This document shows, in pieces, positions 40,035 through 48,913 of a stretch of 64,000 nt of DNA. How positions within the stretch are numbered: position 1 is the first letter of the stretch; the number at the start of each line of letters is the position of its first letter. Made by a program: the position numbers and the translations under genes. Location: the NCBI RefSeq assembly GCF_051304405.1, contig NZ_JBPPGG010000004.1:1-64000 (forward strand). Direction: 5' to 3'. The DNA is from Pedomonas sp051304405 (GTDB lineage Bacteria; Pseudomonadota; Alphaproteobacteria; Sphingomonadales; Sphingomonadaceae). Under the pieces are notes generated by a model. The model worked only from the letters and a program-made list of their open reading frames with translations. It did not search any database and was not told the DNA's origin.

Positions 40035-40895
40035 ATGACCGCACAGTTCCGTCGGCGTCGCAGCGCCCTGTACATGCCCGCTTCCAACGCCCGCGCCCTG
40101 GAGAAGGCCAAAACGCTGGAGTGCGATGTGGTGATCCTCGATCTGGAGGACGCGGTCGCACCCGAGGCGAAGGCCGAGGCCCGGGCGGCGGCCGCGGCGG
40201 CGGTGCGCGGCGGCGGCTATGGCGAGCGCGAACTGGTCATCCGCGTCAACCGCCTCGACACGCCCTGGGGTCTGGCGGACGTGGAGGAGGCAACCCGGGC
40301 AGGGCCGCACGCCATTCTCCTGCCCAAGGTGGAAAGCGCCGCCGAGGTGCAGCAGCTGGACGCGGCGATGGCCGGGCGGGACGGCGGGGCGGGCCCGCGC
40401 ATCTGGTGCATGATCGAGACGCCGAAGGGCTTCCTCAGGCTGGAGGAAATCGCCGCCGCCAGCCCGCGGCTTGCGTGTCTGGTGATGGGCTTTGCGGATC
40501 TGGTGAAGGACTTGCGCGCCATCGACACCGTGGACCGCGCGCCGCTGCATTTCGCCATGAGCCGGGCGGTGATGGTGGCGCGGGCCATGGGTCTCGACGT
40601 GCTGGACGGCATGTATCCCAACATCCGCGACGAGGAGGGGCTGGTGCGCCAGTGCCGGCAGGCACGCGAATTCGGCTTTGACGGCAAGACGCTGATCCAC
40701 CCGAGCCAGATCGGCCCGGCCAACGCGGCCTTCTCGCCCTCCGAGGCGGAGGTGGCGCAGGCCCGGCGCATCGTGGCAGCGTTCGAGGCCGCCGAGCGGG
40801 AGGGCAAGGGGCTGGCCGTGCTCGACGGGCAGATGATCGAGGCGCTGCACGCCGTGGCGGCGCGGCGCGTGCTGGCCATGGCGGGCGAGCGCTGA
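40035..40895 (+). CDS. HpcH/CitE-family CoA ester lyase
   Basis: 286 residues of the CitE/malyl-CoA lyase fold. Features: RSALYMPASNARALEKAKTL, VVILDLEDAVAPEAKAEA (metal-binding acid), VIRVNRLDTPWGLADVE (catalytic Arg region), IWCMIETPKGF (second acid), MGFADLVKDLRA and DGKTLIHPSQIGPANAAFSP. Members cleave or form acyl-CoA thioesters such as malyl-, methylmalyl- or citramalyl-CoA. GGGGGAAAGGAG precedes the ATG. Genome context does not name the substrate. Confidence 0.88.
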   Translation: MTAQFRRRRSALYMPASNARALEKAKTLECDVVILDLEDAVAPEAKAEARAAAAAAVRGGGYGERELVIRVNRLDTPWGLADVEEATRAGPHAILLPKVESAAEVQQLDAAMAGRDGGAGPRIWCMIETPKGFLRLEEIAAASPRLACLVMGFADLVKDLRAIDTVDRAPLHFAMSRAVMVARAMGLDVLDGMYPNIRDEEGLVRQCRQAREFGFDGKTLIHPSQIGPANAAFSPSEAEVAQARRIVAAFEAAEREGKGLAVLDGQMIEALHAVAARRVLAMAGER

Positions 40896-40966
40896 AGGAA
40901 TTGAGGGACATGAATCGAGAGACGGGGCGCGGCAACCCTGCGGCCGCGCCCCGCCTGCCGGCATGA

Positions 40967-41659
40967 TTACCGCTGGCGGCGATTGGCGGGGCCGCCGCCG
41001 CTCCCACCCCCACTACCCTTGTCCGGGCTGTTCGGATCGCCGTTCTCCGCCCGGTCGGCGGTGGGGCGGTCGGCGGCGGTGTTGGCGGCGGGTTCGGCGT
41101 GCTGGCCGCCCTCAAGGCTGGTCTGGGTTGCCTGCTGGCCGCCGCTTGTCTGTGTCCAGGTGCGGCTCGACTTGAAGCCGCCGGGCAGGGAGGTCTGCGC
41201 CATCGCCCCGCGATCGCCGCTCTCGCGCACCCCGGTCCCCTCGCCCTGCTGCTGGCCCTGTTGCTGGTCCGGCTGTTGCCCCGGCTGGGGCGAGAAGGCG
41301 GCGTTCTGGTCGGCGATGCCCTGCACCGCCTGCGCCTGACGCGGCACGCGCGGCACGGAGCCGGATTGCAGGAACTGGCGGCCCTCATCGGCCAGCCCGC
41401 CGGAGCGCTGGCCGCTTTGCAGCCGCTCCATCGGGTCGCGGTGGGCCTGCTGCGCCTGCCGGTTGGAGCCGGAGCCCTCGCCCCGGATGTTCTGAAGGGA
41501 ATCGGTCTCGTCCGCCCGGCCCTGCTGGCTCTGCTGACGGTCCGCCTGCATGCCCTGGCCAAGCTGGCCCTGCTGGTGGGCCTGCTGGTGGGCTTGACCC
41601 TGCTGTTGCCCCTGCTGAGCCTGCCCGCCCCTGTTCTGGTTCCGCTTGTCGTTCGTCAT
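40967..41659 (-). CDS. glutamine-rich disordered protein
   Basis: 230 residues with no recognised domain. The first 70 residues are Gln-rich (GGQAQQGQQQGQAHQQAHQQ), then Gln/Ser/Gly/Pro low complexity with TSLPGGFKSSRTWTQTS near the middle, where WTQTSGGQQ and SLEGGQH may be short repeated modules. The end is Asn/Gly-rich and basic. It starts MTNDKRNQNRGG at 41659. A very similar, shorter gene lies 178 nt upstream at 41838-42242. Likely intrinsically disordered; stress or DNA-binding roles are guesses. Confidence 0.6.
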   Translation of the reverse strand: MTNDKRNQNRGGQAQQGQQQGQAHQQAHQQGQLGQGMQADRQQSQQGRADETDSLQNIRGEGSGSNRQAQQAHRDPMERLQSGQRSGGLADEGRQFLQSGSVPRVPRQAQAVQGIADQNAAFSPQPGQQPDQQQGQQQGEGTGVRESGDRGAMAQTSLPGGFKSSRTWTQTSGGQQATQTSLEGGQHAEPAANTAADRPTADRAENGDPNSPDKGSGGGSGGGPANRRQR

Positions 41660-41837
41660 TCTCGTCTCTCCCGCTACCCGATCGGCGGATTGCTCACTGG
41701 TCAGGGGCAACGGATCGGGGGCCGGCCTGTTCCGCCGCATCCCGGCGAAGCGCCGCCGTCCGCCCGGCAGGCGGGACGGATGGAGACACCCCGGGCCCGG
41801 AGCGTTGCTCGGCGCGTTGCTCGGCGTTCTGTTGGGC

Positions 41838-42242
41838 TCAGCGTTTGGTGGCGCCGGGGGTGCGGGTGCCGGGCGCGTTCTCCGCCTGCTGCTGGGTCTG
41901 CTCGCGGGAGCGGCGCTCGTCCTGCTGGCGGGCGCGCTCCTTCGGCGCGGTGTCCGGCCCGGTGCTGACCGTGCCGCGGTTGTCCTGACCGGGCTGGCCG
42001 CCTGCGTCCCAGTTGCGGGGCATGGACGACTCGCCAAGCCCGCGCCCGCTCTGCTGGGCGCTGGCGTACATGCCGGCGCCGTGGAGAACCTGCCCGCCGG
42101 CGGCGGTCATGCCGGCTTTCAGCGGGTCCTCCACCGCGCCGCCGTGCTGCGTCTGGCGGGGCGTGGTCTGGTTCGGTTGCGCGTTCTGTTGGCTGTTCGG
42201 TTGTCTGTCTGGTTGCCTGGGGGGCTTGCGGTCCTGGGTCAT
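41838..42242 (-). CDS. short glutamine/proline-rich disordered protein
   Basis: 134 residues, basic and rich in Gln, Pro, Arg and Thr (DRKPPRQPDRQPNSQQNAQP), with a short ordered-looking centre (GMTAAGGQVLHGAGMYAS). It shares composition and polarity with the larger gene at 40967. No signal peptide or domain. GGCAAGGAGCC precedes the ATG. Function unknown; the local pair suggests duplication from a common ancestor. Confidence 0.55.
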   Translation of the reverse strand: MTQDRKPPRQPDRQPNSQQNAQPNQTTPRQTQHGGAVEDPLKAGMTAAGGQVLHGAGMYASAQQSGRGLGESSMPRNWDAGGQPGQDNRGTVSTGPDTAPKERARQQDERRSREQTQQQAENAPGTRTPGATKR

Positions 42243-42327
42243 GGGCGGCTCCTTGCCGGAGAGAGGAAAGTCTCTCCCCGGGCAACGCCGCCCACGGAGC
42301 GCCTGTTCCGCCCGCCGGGACGAGGGG

Positions 42328-42675
42328 CTAGCCGGACACGCCCGCCCGTTCGAGCCAGGGCTTCAGGCGGCCCGTCAGCCACAGCCCGTACATGCGGAAG
42401 TCCGAAATCAGCGACCAGAAGGGATAGCGGAACGTGGCGGGCCGGTTCTTCTCCACGAAGAAGTGCCCGATCCACGCCGGGCCGTAGCCCGCCACCAGCA
42501 GCGCCGGCAGCCAGGCCAGCTTGCCCGTTGCAATGATGGCGGCAGCGCCGAGGAGAACCAGTGTGGTGCCCGCATAGTGCCAGCGCCGCGTCGAGGGGAG
42601 GCGATGCTCCCGCAGGTAATAGAGGAAGAACGCGTCGTAGGATTCAATGCGGTTGCTTGAGCGATGGTCGGTCAT
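42328..42675 (-). CDS. DUF962/Mpo1-like membrane protein
   Basis: 115 residues. The family marks are YDAFFLYYLREHR, RRWHYAGTTLVLLGAAAIIA and GYGPAWIGHFFVEKNRPATF, containing the conserved histidines. Two to three hydrophobic helices fit a small membrane protein. The yeast homologue Mpo1 is an iron-dependent dioxygenase of 2-hydroxy fatty acids; bacterial members are mostly unstudied. It is divergent from the MerR gene, with the operator palindrome between. Confidence 0.82.
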   Translation of the reverse strand: MTDHRSSNRIESYDAFFLYYLREHRLPSTRRWHYAGTTLVLLGAAAIIATGKLAWLPALLVAGYGPAWIGHFFVEKNRPATFRYPFWSLISDFRMYGLWLTGRLKPWLERAGVSG

Positions 42676-42793
42676 GTCCCTCTCTCCCGGCTCCCCTGCT
42701 TCTGGCTCCCGCTGTCTGGTTGGCTGTTCCCTATTCTACCACACGGCCGACCGGCGGGGTGTTGCCCGGCCGGGGGGTATGCCCGGGTCGCGA

Positions 42794-42815
42794 TTGACGT
42801 TTACGTAAACGTCAA
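42794..42815. promoter_or_regulatory. LiuR-type operator palindrome
   Basis: A 22-bp perfect palindrome with halves TTGACGTTTAC and GTAAACGTCAA. It resembles operators of MerR-family LiuR regulators of branched-chain amino acid and fatty acid catabolism in proteobacteria. It lies 15 bp before the MerR start codon and may also control the divergent DUF962 gene. Confidence 0.65.
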
Positions 42816-42829
42816 CTAGAGTCCGGGCC

Positions 42830-43294
42830 ATGACAGCCGAAGCCGCAGATCGCATCCAGTCCTTCTTCTCGGGACTGCGCATCCCGGATCTTCCCGGGCC
42901 ATTCACGATCACCGATCTGGCCGTGGCGTTCAACATCACGCCGCGCGCCATCCGCTTCTACGAGGATCAGGGGCTCATCAATCCCGAGCGGCGCGGCCAG
43001 AACCGTATCTATCACCGCCGGGACTTCGTGCGCCTGGCCTGGATCCTGCGCGGCAAGCGGGTGGGTTTCTCCCTCGCTGAAATCCGCGAAATGCTCGACC
43101 TCTACGATCTCGACGACGGCCGCGCGCGCCAGCGGCAGGTGACGCTGGAGAAATGCCGCGCCCGCATCAGCGCGCTTCAGGAGCAGCGGGCCGACATCGA
43201 CAACATGATCGACGAGCTGGAACAATTCTGCCTCATGCTCGAGTCCCTCGTGCCGTCCGACGCGAAGGGCGCGAAGGAAACCAACAAGGAGTAG
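42830..43294 (+). CDS. MerR-family regulator of acyl-CoA degradation (LiuR-like)
   Basis: 154 residues. A MerR winged HTH occupies about 25-95 (FTITDLAVAFNITPRAIRFY, EDQGLINPERRGQNR, RIYHRRDFVRLAWILRGKRV), followed by a helical dimerisation coil. No metal-binding Cys set is present. It is 3 nt upstream of an acyl-CoA dehydrogenase gene, followed by thiolase and fadB-like genes, so it likely senses an acyl-CoA and controls this operon, as LiuR does. The 22-bp palindrome just upstream is the probable operator. Confidence 0.85.
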   Translation: MTAEAADRIQSFFSGLRIPDLPGPFTITDLAVAFNITPRAIRFYEDQGLINPERRGQNRIYHRRDFVRLAWILRGKRVGFSLAEIREMLDLYDLDDGRARQRQVTLEKCRARISALQEQRADIDNMIDELEQFCLMLESLVPSDAKGAKETNKE

Positions 43295-43297
43295 GAC

Positions 43298-45091
43298 ATG
43301 CCTGTCTATGCCGCACCGGTGAAGGAAACCCAGTTCATTCTGAACAACGTTCTGAAGCTGGAGTCTTACGCCAACCTTCCCGGCTTTGCCGAGGCGACGC
43401 CCGACATGGTGCAGGCGATCCTCGATGAGGCGGCGAGCTTCGTCGAGGGCGTGGTCCAGCCGACCAATCAGCCGGGCGACGAACACGGCTGCACCCGGCA
43501 CGAGGACGGCAGCGTCACCACCCCGCCGGGCTTCAAGGAAGCCTACGAGAAGTTCGTCGAGGGCGGCTGGGGCACGCTGACCGCCTCGCCGGAGTACGGC
43601 GGCCAGGGCCTGCCCTATGTGCTCGGCACCGCCTTCGAGGAATTCCTGATCTCGGCGAACCTGGCCTTTGCCATGTACCCCGGCCTTACCCACGGCGCGG
43701 TGGCGGCCCTCGAGGCGGTGGGCTCGGAGGAGCAGAAGCGCAAGTATCTGCCCAACATGGTCTCGGGCAAATGGTGCGGCACCATGAACCTGACCGAGCC
43801 GCACTGCGGCACGGATCTGGGCCTCCTGCGCACCCGGGCCGAGCCGCAGCCGGACGGCACCTACAAGATCACCGGCACCAAGATCTTCATCTCGGCGGGC
43901 GAGCATGACCTCGCCGAGAACATCATCCATCTGGTGCTGGCGAAGATGCCGGACTCGCCGGACAACGTGAAGGGCATCTCCCTGTTCCTCGTGCCCAAGT
44001 TCCTGGTGAACGACGATGGCACGCTCGGCGCGCGCAACGCGGTTTCCTGCGGCTCCATCGAGAAGAAGATGGGCATCCACGGCAACGCCACCTGCGTGCT
44101 CAACTACGACGGCGCGACCGGCTGGCTGGTGGGCGAGAAGGAAAAGGGCCTCGCCGCCATGTTCATCATGATGAACGCGGCGCGGCTGGGCGTCGGCCTT
44201 CAGGGCCTCGCCCTTTCCGAGGTGGCCTACCAGAACGCCGTCCGCTACGCCCGCGAGCGCTTGCAGGGGCGGGCGCTCACCGGGCCGGTGAACACGGAGG
44301 GCAAGGCCGATCCGATCATCGTCCACCCGGACGTGCGGCGCATGTTGATGGACATGCGCGCCTTCAACGAGGGCGCGCGGGCGCTCGCCCTGTGGGCGGG
44401 CCTGCTGGTGGACCTCACCCGCAAGGCCCCGACCGAGGAGGAGCGGCAGCAGGCGGATGACCTGATCGGCCTCCTGACGCCGGTCATCAAGGGCTACTTC
44501 ACCGATCGCGGCTTCGAGAACGCGGTGGCGGCCCAGCAGGTGTTCGGCGGCCACGGCTACATCCGCGAGAACGGCATGGAGCAGTTCGTGCGCGATGCCC
44601 GCATCGCCCAGATCTACGAAGGCGCCAACGGCGTGCAGGCGATGGATCTGGTGGGCCGCAAGCTGGCCCGCAACGGCGGCCGGGCGCTGCAAGCCTTCAA
44701 CAAGCTGGTGATGGAGGAAATCGCCAGCGCCAAGGGCGACGCGCAGCTGAAGCCGCTGGCGGAGGCGCTGGAGCGCTCGCTGGGCCACCTCCAGGCCGCC
44801 ACCATGTGGCTGATGCAGAACGCCATGACCAACCCCAACAACGCGGGCGCGGCGGCCTATCCCTACATGCATCTGGCCGGGCTGGTCGGCGTTGGCCTCA
44901 TGTGGCTGAAGATCGCCCGGGCCAGCCTTGACGCGCTGGCCAGCGGCGAGGGCGACGAGCGCTGGCTGCGCAACAAGCTGGTGACCGCGCGCTACTTCGC
45001 CGAGCGGCACCTGCCCGACACGGCCAGCCTGCGCCGCAAGGTGGAGGCGGGCGCGGAGACGGTGATGGCGCTGGCCGCGGAGGATTTCTGA
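43298..45091 (+). CDS. acyl-CoA dehydrogenase (long form)
   Basis: 597 residues, the long ACAD type with a C-terminal extension. The FAD/active-site segments are MNLTEPHCGTDLGLLRTRAE, KMGIHGNATCVLNYDGATGW and the acid-base region QIYEGANGVQAMDLVGRKL, where Glu in IYEG is the catalytic base. The C-terminal about 120 residues form the extra helical bundle of this branch. It performs the first step of beta-oxidation, feeding electrons to ETF. Second gene in the operon. Confidence 0.92.
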   Translation: MPVYAAPVKETQFILNNVLKLESYANLPGFAEATPDMVQAILDEAASFVEGVVQPTNQPGDEHGCTRHEDGSVTTPPGFKEAYEKFVEGGWGTLTASPEYGGQGLPYVLGTAFEEFLISANLAFAMYPGLTHGAVAALEAVGSEEQKRKYLPNMVSGKWCGTMNLTEPHCGTDLGLLRTRAEPQPDGTYKITGTKIFISAGEHDLAENIIHLVLAKMPDSPDNVKGISLFLVPKFLVNDDGTLGARNAVSCGSIEKKMGIHGNATCVLNYDGATGWLVGEKEKGLAAMFIMMNAARLGVGLQGLALSEVAYQNAVRYARERLQGRALTGPVNTEGKADPIIVHPDVRRMLMDMRAFNEGARALALWAGLLVDLTRKAPTEEERQQADDLIGLLTPVIKGYFTDRGFENAVAAQQVFGGHGYIRENGMEQFVRDARIAQIYEGANGVQAMDLVGRKLARNGGRALQAFNKLVMEEIASAKGDAQLKPLAEALERSLGHLQAATMWLMQNAMTNPNNAGAAAYPYMHLAGLVGVGLMWLKIARASLDALASGEGDERWLRNKLVTARYFAERHLPDTASLRRKVEAGAETVMALAAEDF

Positions 45092-45166
45092 GGCAGTTCC
45101 CAGGGCGAGGATTTCCCAGACGCACCCTGCGCATCCGGGACGGAAGGACCAAGGAGAGGGAAAGAC

Positions 45167-46378
45167 ATGGCTGAAGCCTATATCTACGATGCGGTCCGCA
45201 CCCCGCGCGGCCGGGGCAAGCCCGACGGCGCGCTGCATGAAATCACGCCGATCCAGCTGGCGACGCAGGTGTTGCAGGCGCTGCGCGACCGCAACCGGAT
45301 CGACACGGCGGACGTGGACGACGTGATCCTCGGCTGCGTCACCCCCGTGGCGGAGCAGGGCGCGGACATCGCCCGCGTCGCGGTGCTGAACGCGGACTAT
45401 GCCGAGACCACCGCGGGCGTGCAGATCAACCGCTTCTGCGCCTCCGGCCTTGAGGCGGTGAACATGGCGGCGGCCAAGGTGATCTCGGGCGAGGCGGACA
45501 TGGCCATCGGCGGCGGTGTCGAGTCCATGAGCCGTATCCCCATGGCGTCGGACGGCGGCGCGTGGGCCACCGACCCGGCGGTCGCCATGAAGACCTACTT
45601 CGTGCCGCAGGGCATCTCGGCCGACCTCATCGCCACCAAGTACGGCTTCAGCCGCGACGACGTGGACGCCTACGCCGTCGAGAGCCAGAAGCGCGCGGCG
45701 CAGGCCTGGGCGGAGGGGCGCTTCGCCAAATCGATCGTGCCGGTGAAGGACGTGATGGGCGAGGTGGTTCTCGACCGCGACGAGCACATGCGCCCCGAAA
45801 CCGACATGCAGTCGCTGGCGCAGCTGCGGCCCTCCTTTATCGACCTCGGCGAGACCATGCCGGGCTTCGACCATGTGGCGCTGCTGAAATACCCGGAGGT
45901 GGCGCGCATCAACCATGTGCACCACGCCGGCAATTCCTCCGGCATCGTGGACGGCGCGGCGGGCGTGCTCATCGGCTCGAAGGAAATGGGCGAGAAATAC
46001 GGCCTCAAGCCGCGCGCCCGCATCCGGGCCATGGCGTCCATCGGCTCCGAGCCCACCATCATGCTGACCGGCCCCTCCTTCGCCACCGAAAAGGCGCTGA
46101 AGAAGCTGGGCATGACCCCGGCGGACATCGACCTGTTCGAGCTGAACGAGGCCTTCGCCGCCGTGGTGCTGCGCTACATGCAGGCGCTCGACATCCCGCA
46201 CGACAAGATCAACGTGAACGGCGGGGCCATCGCCATGGGCCACCCGCTCGGCGCGACCGGCGCCATGATCCTCGGCACCGCGCTCGACGAACTGGAGCGG
46301 CGCGACCTGGCGACGGCGGTCGTCACCCTGTGCATCGGCGCGGGCATGGGCACCGCCACCGTGATCGAGCGGATCTGA
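45167..46378 (+). CDS. acetyl-CoA C-acyltransferase (thiolase)
   Basis: 403 residues. The nucleophilic Cys near residue 90 is in QINRFCASGLEAVNMAA; the second His in GGAIAMGHPLGATGAMI (near 360) and the acid Cys in TLCIGAGMGTA (near 390) complete the site. It cleaves 3-ketoacyl-CoA to acetyl-CoA and a shortened acyl-CoA. It lies between the ACAD and the fadB-like gene (24-75 nt gaps). Confidence 0.94.
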   Translation: MAEAYIYDAVRTPRGRGKPDGALHEITPIQLATQVLQALRDRNRIDTADVDDVILGCVTPVAEQGADIARVAVLNADYAETTAGVQINRFCASGLEAVNMAAAKVISGEADMAIGGGVESMSRIPMASDGGAWATDPAVAMKTYFVPQGISADLIATKYGFSRDDVDAYAVESQKRAAQAWAEGRFAKSIVPVKDVMGEVVLDRDEHMRPETDMQSLAQLRPSFIDLGETMPGFDHVALLKYPEVARINHVHHAGNSSGIVDGAAGVLIGSKEMGEKYGLKPRARIRAMASIGSEPTIMLTGPSFATEKALKKLGMTPADIDLFELNEAFAAVVLRYMQALDIPHDKINVNGGAIAMGHPLGATGAMILGTALDELERRDLATAVVTLCIGAGMGTATVIERI

Positions 46379-46402
46379 TTTAGGCGCAAAGGAGCGGTTC
46401 CC

Positions 46403-48595
46403 ATGTTTGACACGATCAAATTCGATGTGGATGCGGACGGCGTTGCGCTGCTCGTGATCGACGTGCCCGGCCAGTCGATGAACGTCATCACGCCGGATTT
46501 TGTGCGCGACCTCAACGCTGCCATCGACCGCATCAGCGGCGAGGACGCCATCAAGGGCGCGGTCATAACCTCGGGCAAGGACAGCGGCTTCATGGCCGGC
46601 GCCGACCTCAAGTGGATCGGCGGCCTCATCGCCAGCGTGCGCGCCAGCGGCGGCGCGAGCGCAGGCCAGATCTTCGAGCAGGCGTTCTCGCTCAACGCCG
46701 TGTTCCGGCGGCTGGAGACCTGCGGCAAGCCGGTGGCCATCGCCATCAACGGCCTCGCCATGGGCGGCGGGCTGGAACTGGCGCTCGCCTGCCACTACCG
46801 GGTGGTGGCGGACAACCCGAAAATCCAGCTGGGCGTGCCGGAAGTGCTGGTGGGCCTGCTGCCCGGCGCGGGCGGCACCCAGCGCCTGCCGCGCCTCATG
46901 GGCATTCAGGCCGCGCTCATGACCATGGCGCAGGGCAAGAGCCTGCACCCGGCCGAGGCCAAGGCGATGAACGTGGTGCACGAAGTGGCCCCGGCGGCGG
47001 AAATCGTCGCCCGCGCCAAGGCGTGGGTGCTCGCCAATCCCAAGGCCGTCCAGCCGTGGGACGTGAAGGGCTTCAAGATCCCCGGCGGCTCGGGGCCGTT
47101 CAACCCGGCCATTGCCCAGCTGTTCATGGGCGCCGCGCCCATGGTGATGAAGGAGACGCTGGGCAACTACAACGCGCCCAAGGCCATTCTCTCGGCGGTC
47201 TACGAGGGCACGCAGCTGCCGTTCGACCGGGCGATCCGGCTGGAGAGCAAGTATTTCACCAAGCTGCTGATGGACCCGCAGGCGGGCAACATGATCCGCA
47301 CGCTGTTCGTCAACAAGCAGGCCGCCGAGCGCGGCGCGCGCCGCCCGAAGGACATCGAGAAGCTGCCGACAAAAAAGCTCGGCATGTTGGGCGCGGGGCT
47401 CATGGGCGCGGGTATCGCCTACGTCTCCGCCAAGGCGGGCATCGAGGTGGTGCTGCTCGACCGGGACATGGCCAGCGCCGAGAAGGGCAAGGACTACTCC
47501 CGCAAGCTGGTGGAGAAGGACGTGAAGCGCGGCAAGCTCAGCGCCGAGAAGGGCGAGGCGCTGCTGGCCCGCATCACGCCGACGGCGGACTTCGCGGATC
47601 TCAAAGGCTGCGACCTCATCATCGAGGCGGTGTTTGAAGACCGCGCGGTGAAGGCGGACGCCACGCAGAAGACCGAGGCGGTGATGGGAGCGGAGACCAT
47701 CTTCGGCTCCAACACCTCGACGCTGCCCATCACCTCGCTGGCGGAGAGCTGGAGCCGGCAGGAAAACTTCATCGGCATCCACTTCTTCTCGCCCGTCGAG
47801 AAAATGCCGCTCGTCGAGATCATCACCGGCAGGAACACCGGCCCCAAGGCCATCGCCAAGGCGCTGGACTATGTGGCGCAGATCAAGAAGACGCCGATCG
47901 TCGTCAACGACAGCCGAGGCTTCTACACCTCGCGCTGCTTCGGCACCTACGTGATGGAAGGCTACACGCTGGTGGGCGAGGGGGTGAACCCGGCGCTCAT
48001 CGAGAATTGCGGACGGCAGGCGGGTATGCCGGTCGGCCCGCTGGCGGTGGGCGACGAGACCGCCATCGATCTGGCCTGGAAAATCAAGAAGCAGACCATG
48101 CTCGACCTGGGCGACGCCTACCGGCCGACCGAGGGCGACCGGGTGGTCGATCGCATGTACGAACTGGGCCGCTATGGCCGCAAGGCGGGCAAGGGCTTCT
48201 ACGAATACCCGAGCGACGGCGGGAAGAAATATCTCTGGCCGGATATCGCCAGGGAATTCGGCCGCCTGCCCGAGGACGAACAGCCGGACCCGGCCCTGGT
48301 GCGCAAGCGCCTCATCTACCGCCAGCTGGCCGAATGCGCCCGCTGCTATGAGGAGGGCGTGCTGACCACCCCGGAGGACGGCGATCTCGGGGCCATCTTC
48401 GGCTGGGGCTTTGCGCCCTTCACCGGCGGTCCGTTCAGCCTGATGGATACGATCGGCATCGCCAAGGTGGTGGAGGAACTGGATCGCCTCGCCCAGCAGT
48501 ACGGCGAGCGCTTCAACCCGCCCCAGCTGCTGCGCGAAATGGCCGCCCGGGGCGAGACCTTCTACAGCACCGCAGGCGCCCGCAAGGCAGCGTGA
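46403..48595 (+). CDS. fatty acid oxidation multifunctional protein (FadB/FadJ-like)
   Basis: 730 residues. The N-terminal enoyl-CoA hydratase domain (1-about 190) has NGLAMGGGLELALACHYR and GVPEVLVGLLPGAGGTQRL with both catalytic Glu. The NAD-binding hydroxyacyl-CoA dehydrogenase domain starts near residue 325 (KLGMLGAGLMGAGIAYVSAK) with FIGIHFFSPVEKMPLVEIIT containing the catalytic His. Two C-terminal dehydrogenase repeats follow. Hydration and dehydrogenation are the middle steps of beta-oxidation. Last gene of the operon. Confidence 0.95.
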   Translation: MFDTIKFDVDADGVALLVIDVPGQSMNVITPDFVRDLNAAIDRISGEDAIKGAVITSGKDSGFMAGADLKWIGGLIASVRASGGASAGQIFEQAFSLNAVFRRLETCGKPVAIAINGLAMGGGLELALACHYRVVADNPKIQLGVPEVLVGLLPGAGGTQRLPRLMGIQAALMTMAQGKSLHPAEAKAMNVVHEVAPAAEIVARAKAWVLANPKAVQPWDVKGFKIPGGSGPFNPAIAQLFMGAAPMVMKETLGNYNAPKAILSAVYEGTQLPFDRAIRLESKYFTKLLMDPQAGNMIRTLFVNKQAAERGARRPKDIEKLPTKKLGMLGAGLMGAGIAYVSAKAGIEVVLLDRDMASAEKGKDYSRKLVEKDVKRGKLSAEKGEALLARITPTADFADLKGCDLIIEAVFEDRAVKADATQKTEAVMGAETIFGSNTSTLPITSLAESWSRQENFIGIHFFSPVEKMPLVEIITGRNTGPKAIAKALDYVAQIKKTPIVVNDSRGFYTSRCFGTYVMEGYTLVGEGVNPALIENCGRQAGMPVGPLAVGDETAIDLAWKIKKQTMLDLGDAYRPTEGDRVVDRMYELGRYGRKAGKGFYEYPSDGGKKYLWPDIAREFGRLPEDEQPDPALVRKRLIYRQLAECARCYEEGVLTTPEDGDLGAIFGWGFAPFTGGPFSLMDTIGIAKVVEELDRLAQQYGERFNPPQLLREMAARGETFYSTAGARKAA

Positions 48596-48623
48596 CGGCG
48601 TGACGGTGTGACGGGGTTTGTGA

Positions 48624-48647
48624 GCAGGGGGAACGTGTTCCCCCTGC
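48624..48647. repeat. 24-bp near-perfect palindrome after fadB
   Basis: GCAGGGGGAAC-gt-GTTCCCCCTGC lies about 30 nt past the fadB stop codon. It shares the GCAGGGGG head with the REP-like family and could also act as a terminator, but no T run follows. Confidence 0.5.
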
Positions 48648-48691
48648 GACCCCGCGCCTGAAGCCTCGTTCCTTTCAGGTTGATTTGAATG

Positions 48692-48906
48692 GCCAGGAGG
48701 GTCTCGGACCCTCCTGGCAACCTCCCTTTCGTTTTCAGGATGTGTCCGGCAGCCGCCGCTGGCGCGAACTGACGACCGGGTGCGGCCGGACATGAAGTGG
48801 GGGGATAAGGGGGGGGCTGCTTGAGCCCTTTTCACAGAGCCGCGCCCGTCATCCCGCGCACGGCCCGAAAAACAAACGGGCGTGCAGAGGGTCCGAGACC
48901 CTCTGC
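48692..48906. repeat. REPIN-like inverted pair of palindromes
   Basis: The left head is GCCAGGAGGGTC-tcg-GACCCTCCTGGC (48692-48718), with the reverse-oriented flank CTCCCTTTCGTTTTCAGG. The right head is GCAGAGGGTC-cga-GACCCTCTGC (48884-48906), with the forward flank CGGCCCGAAAAACAAACGGG and a following GAAAAAA. The pair spans about 215 bp between fadB and the acyltransferase gene. No gene lies in 48596-48913. Confidence 0.65.
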
Positions 48907-48913
48907 GAAAAAA

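Noticed and set aside
41660..42037. N-terminal extension of the glutamine-rich protein upstream of 41659
   Set aside because: The extension lacks a ribosome site and overlaps the second Gln-rich gene in another frame; the MTNDKRN start is better supported.
42812..48835. 2007-residue minus-strand reading frame over the beta-oxidation operon
   Set aside because: It lies antisense to four strongly supported genes and has shadow composition (His, Arg, Leu, Gly rich). The real genes explain the codon bias.
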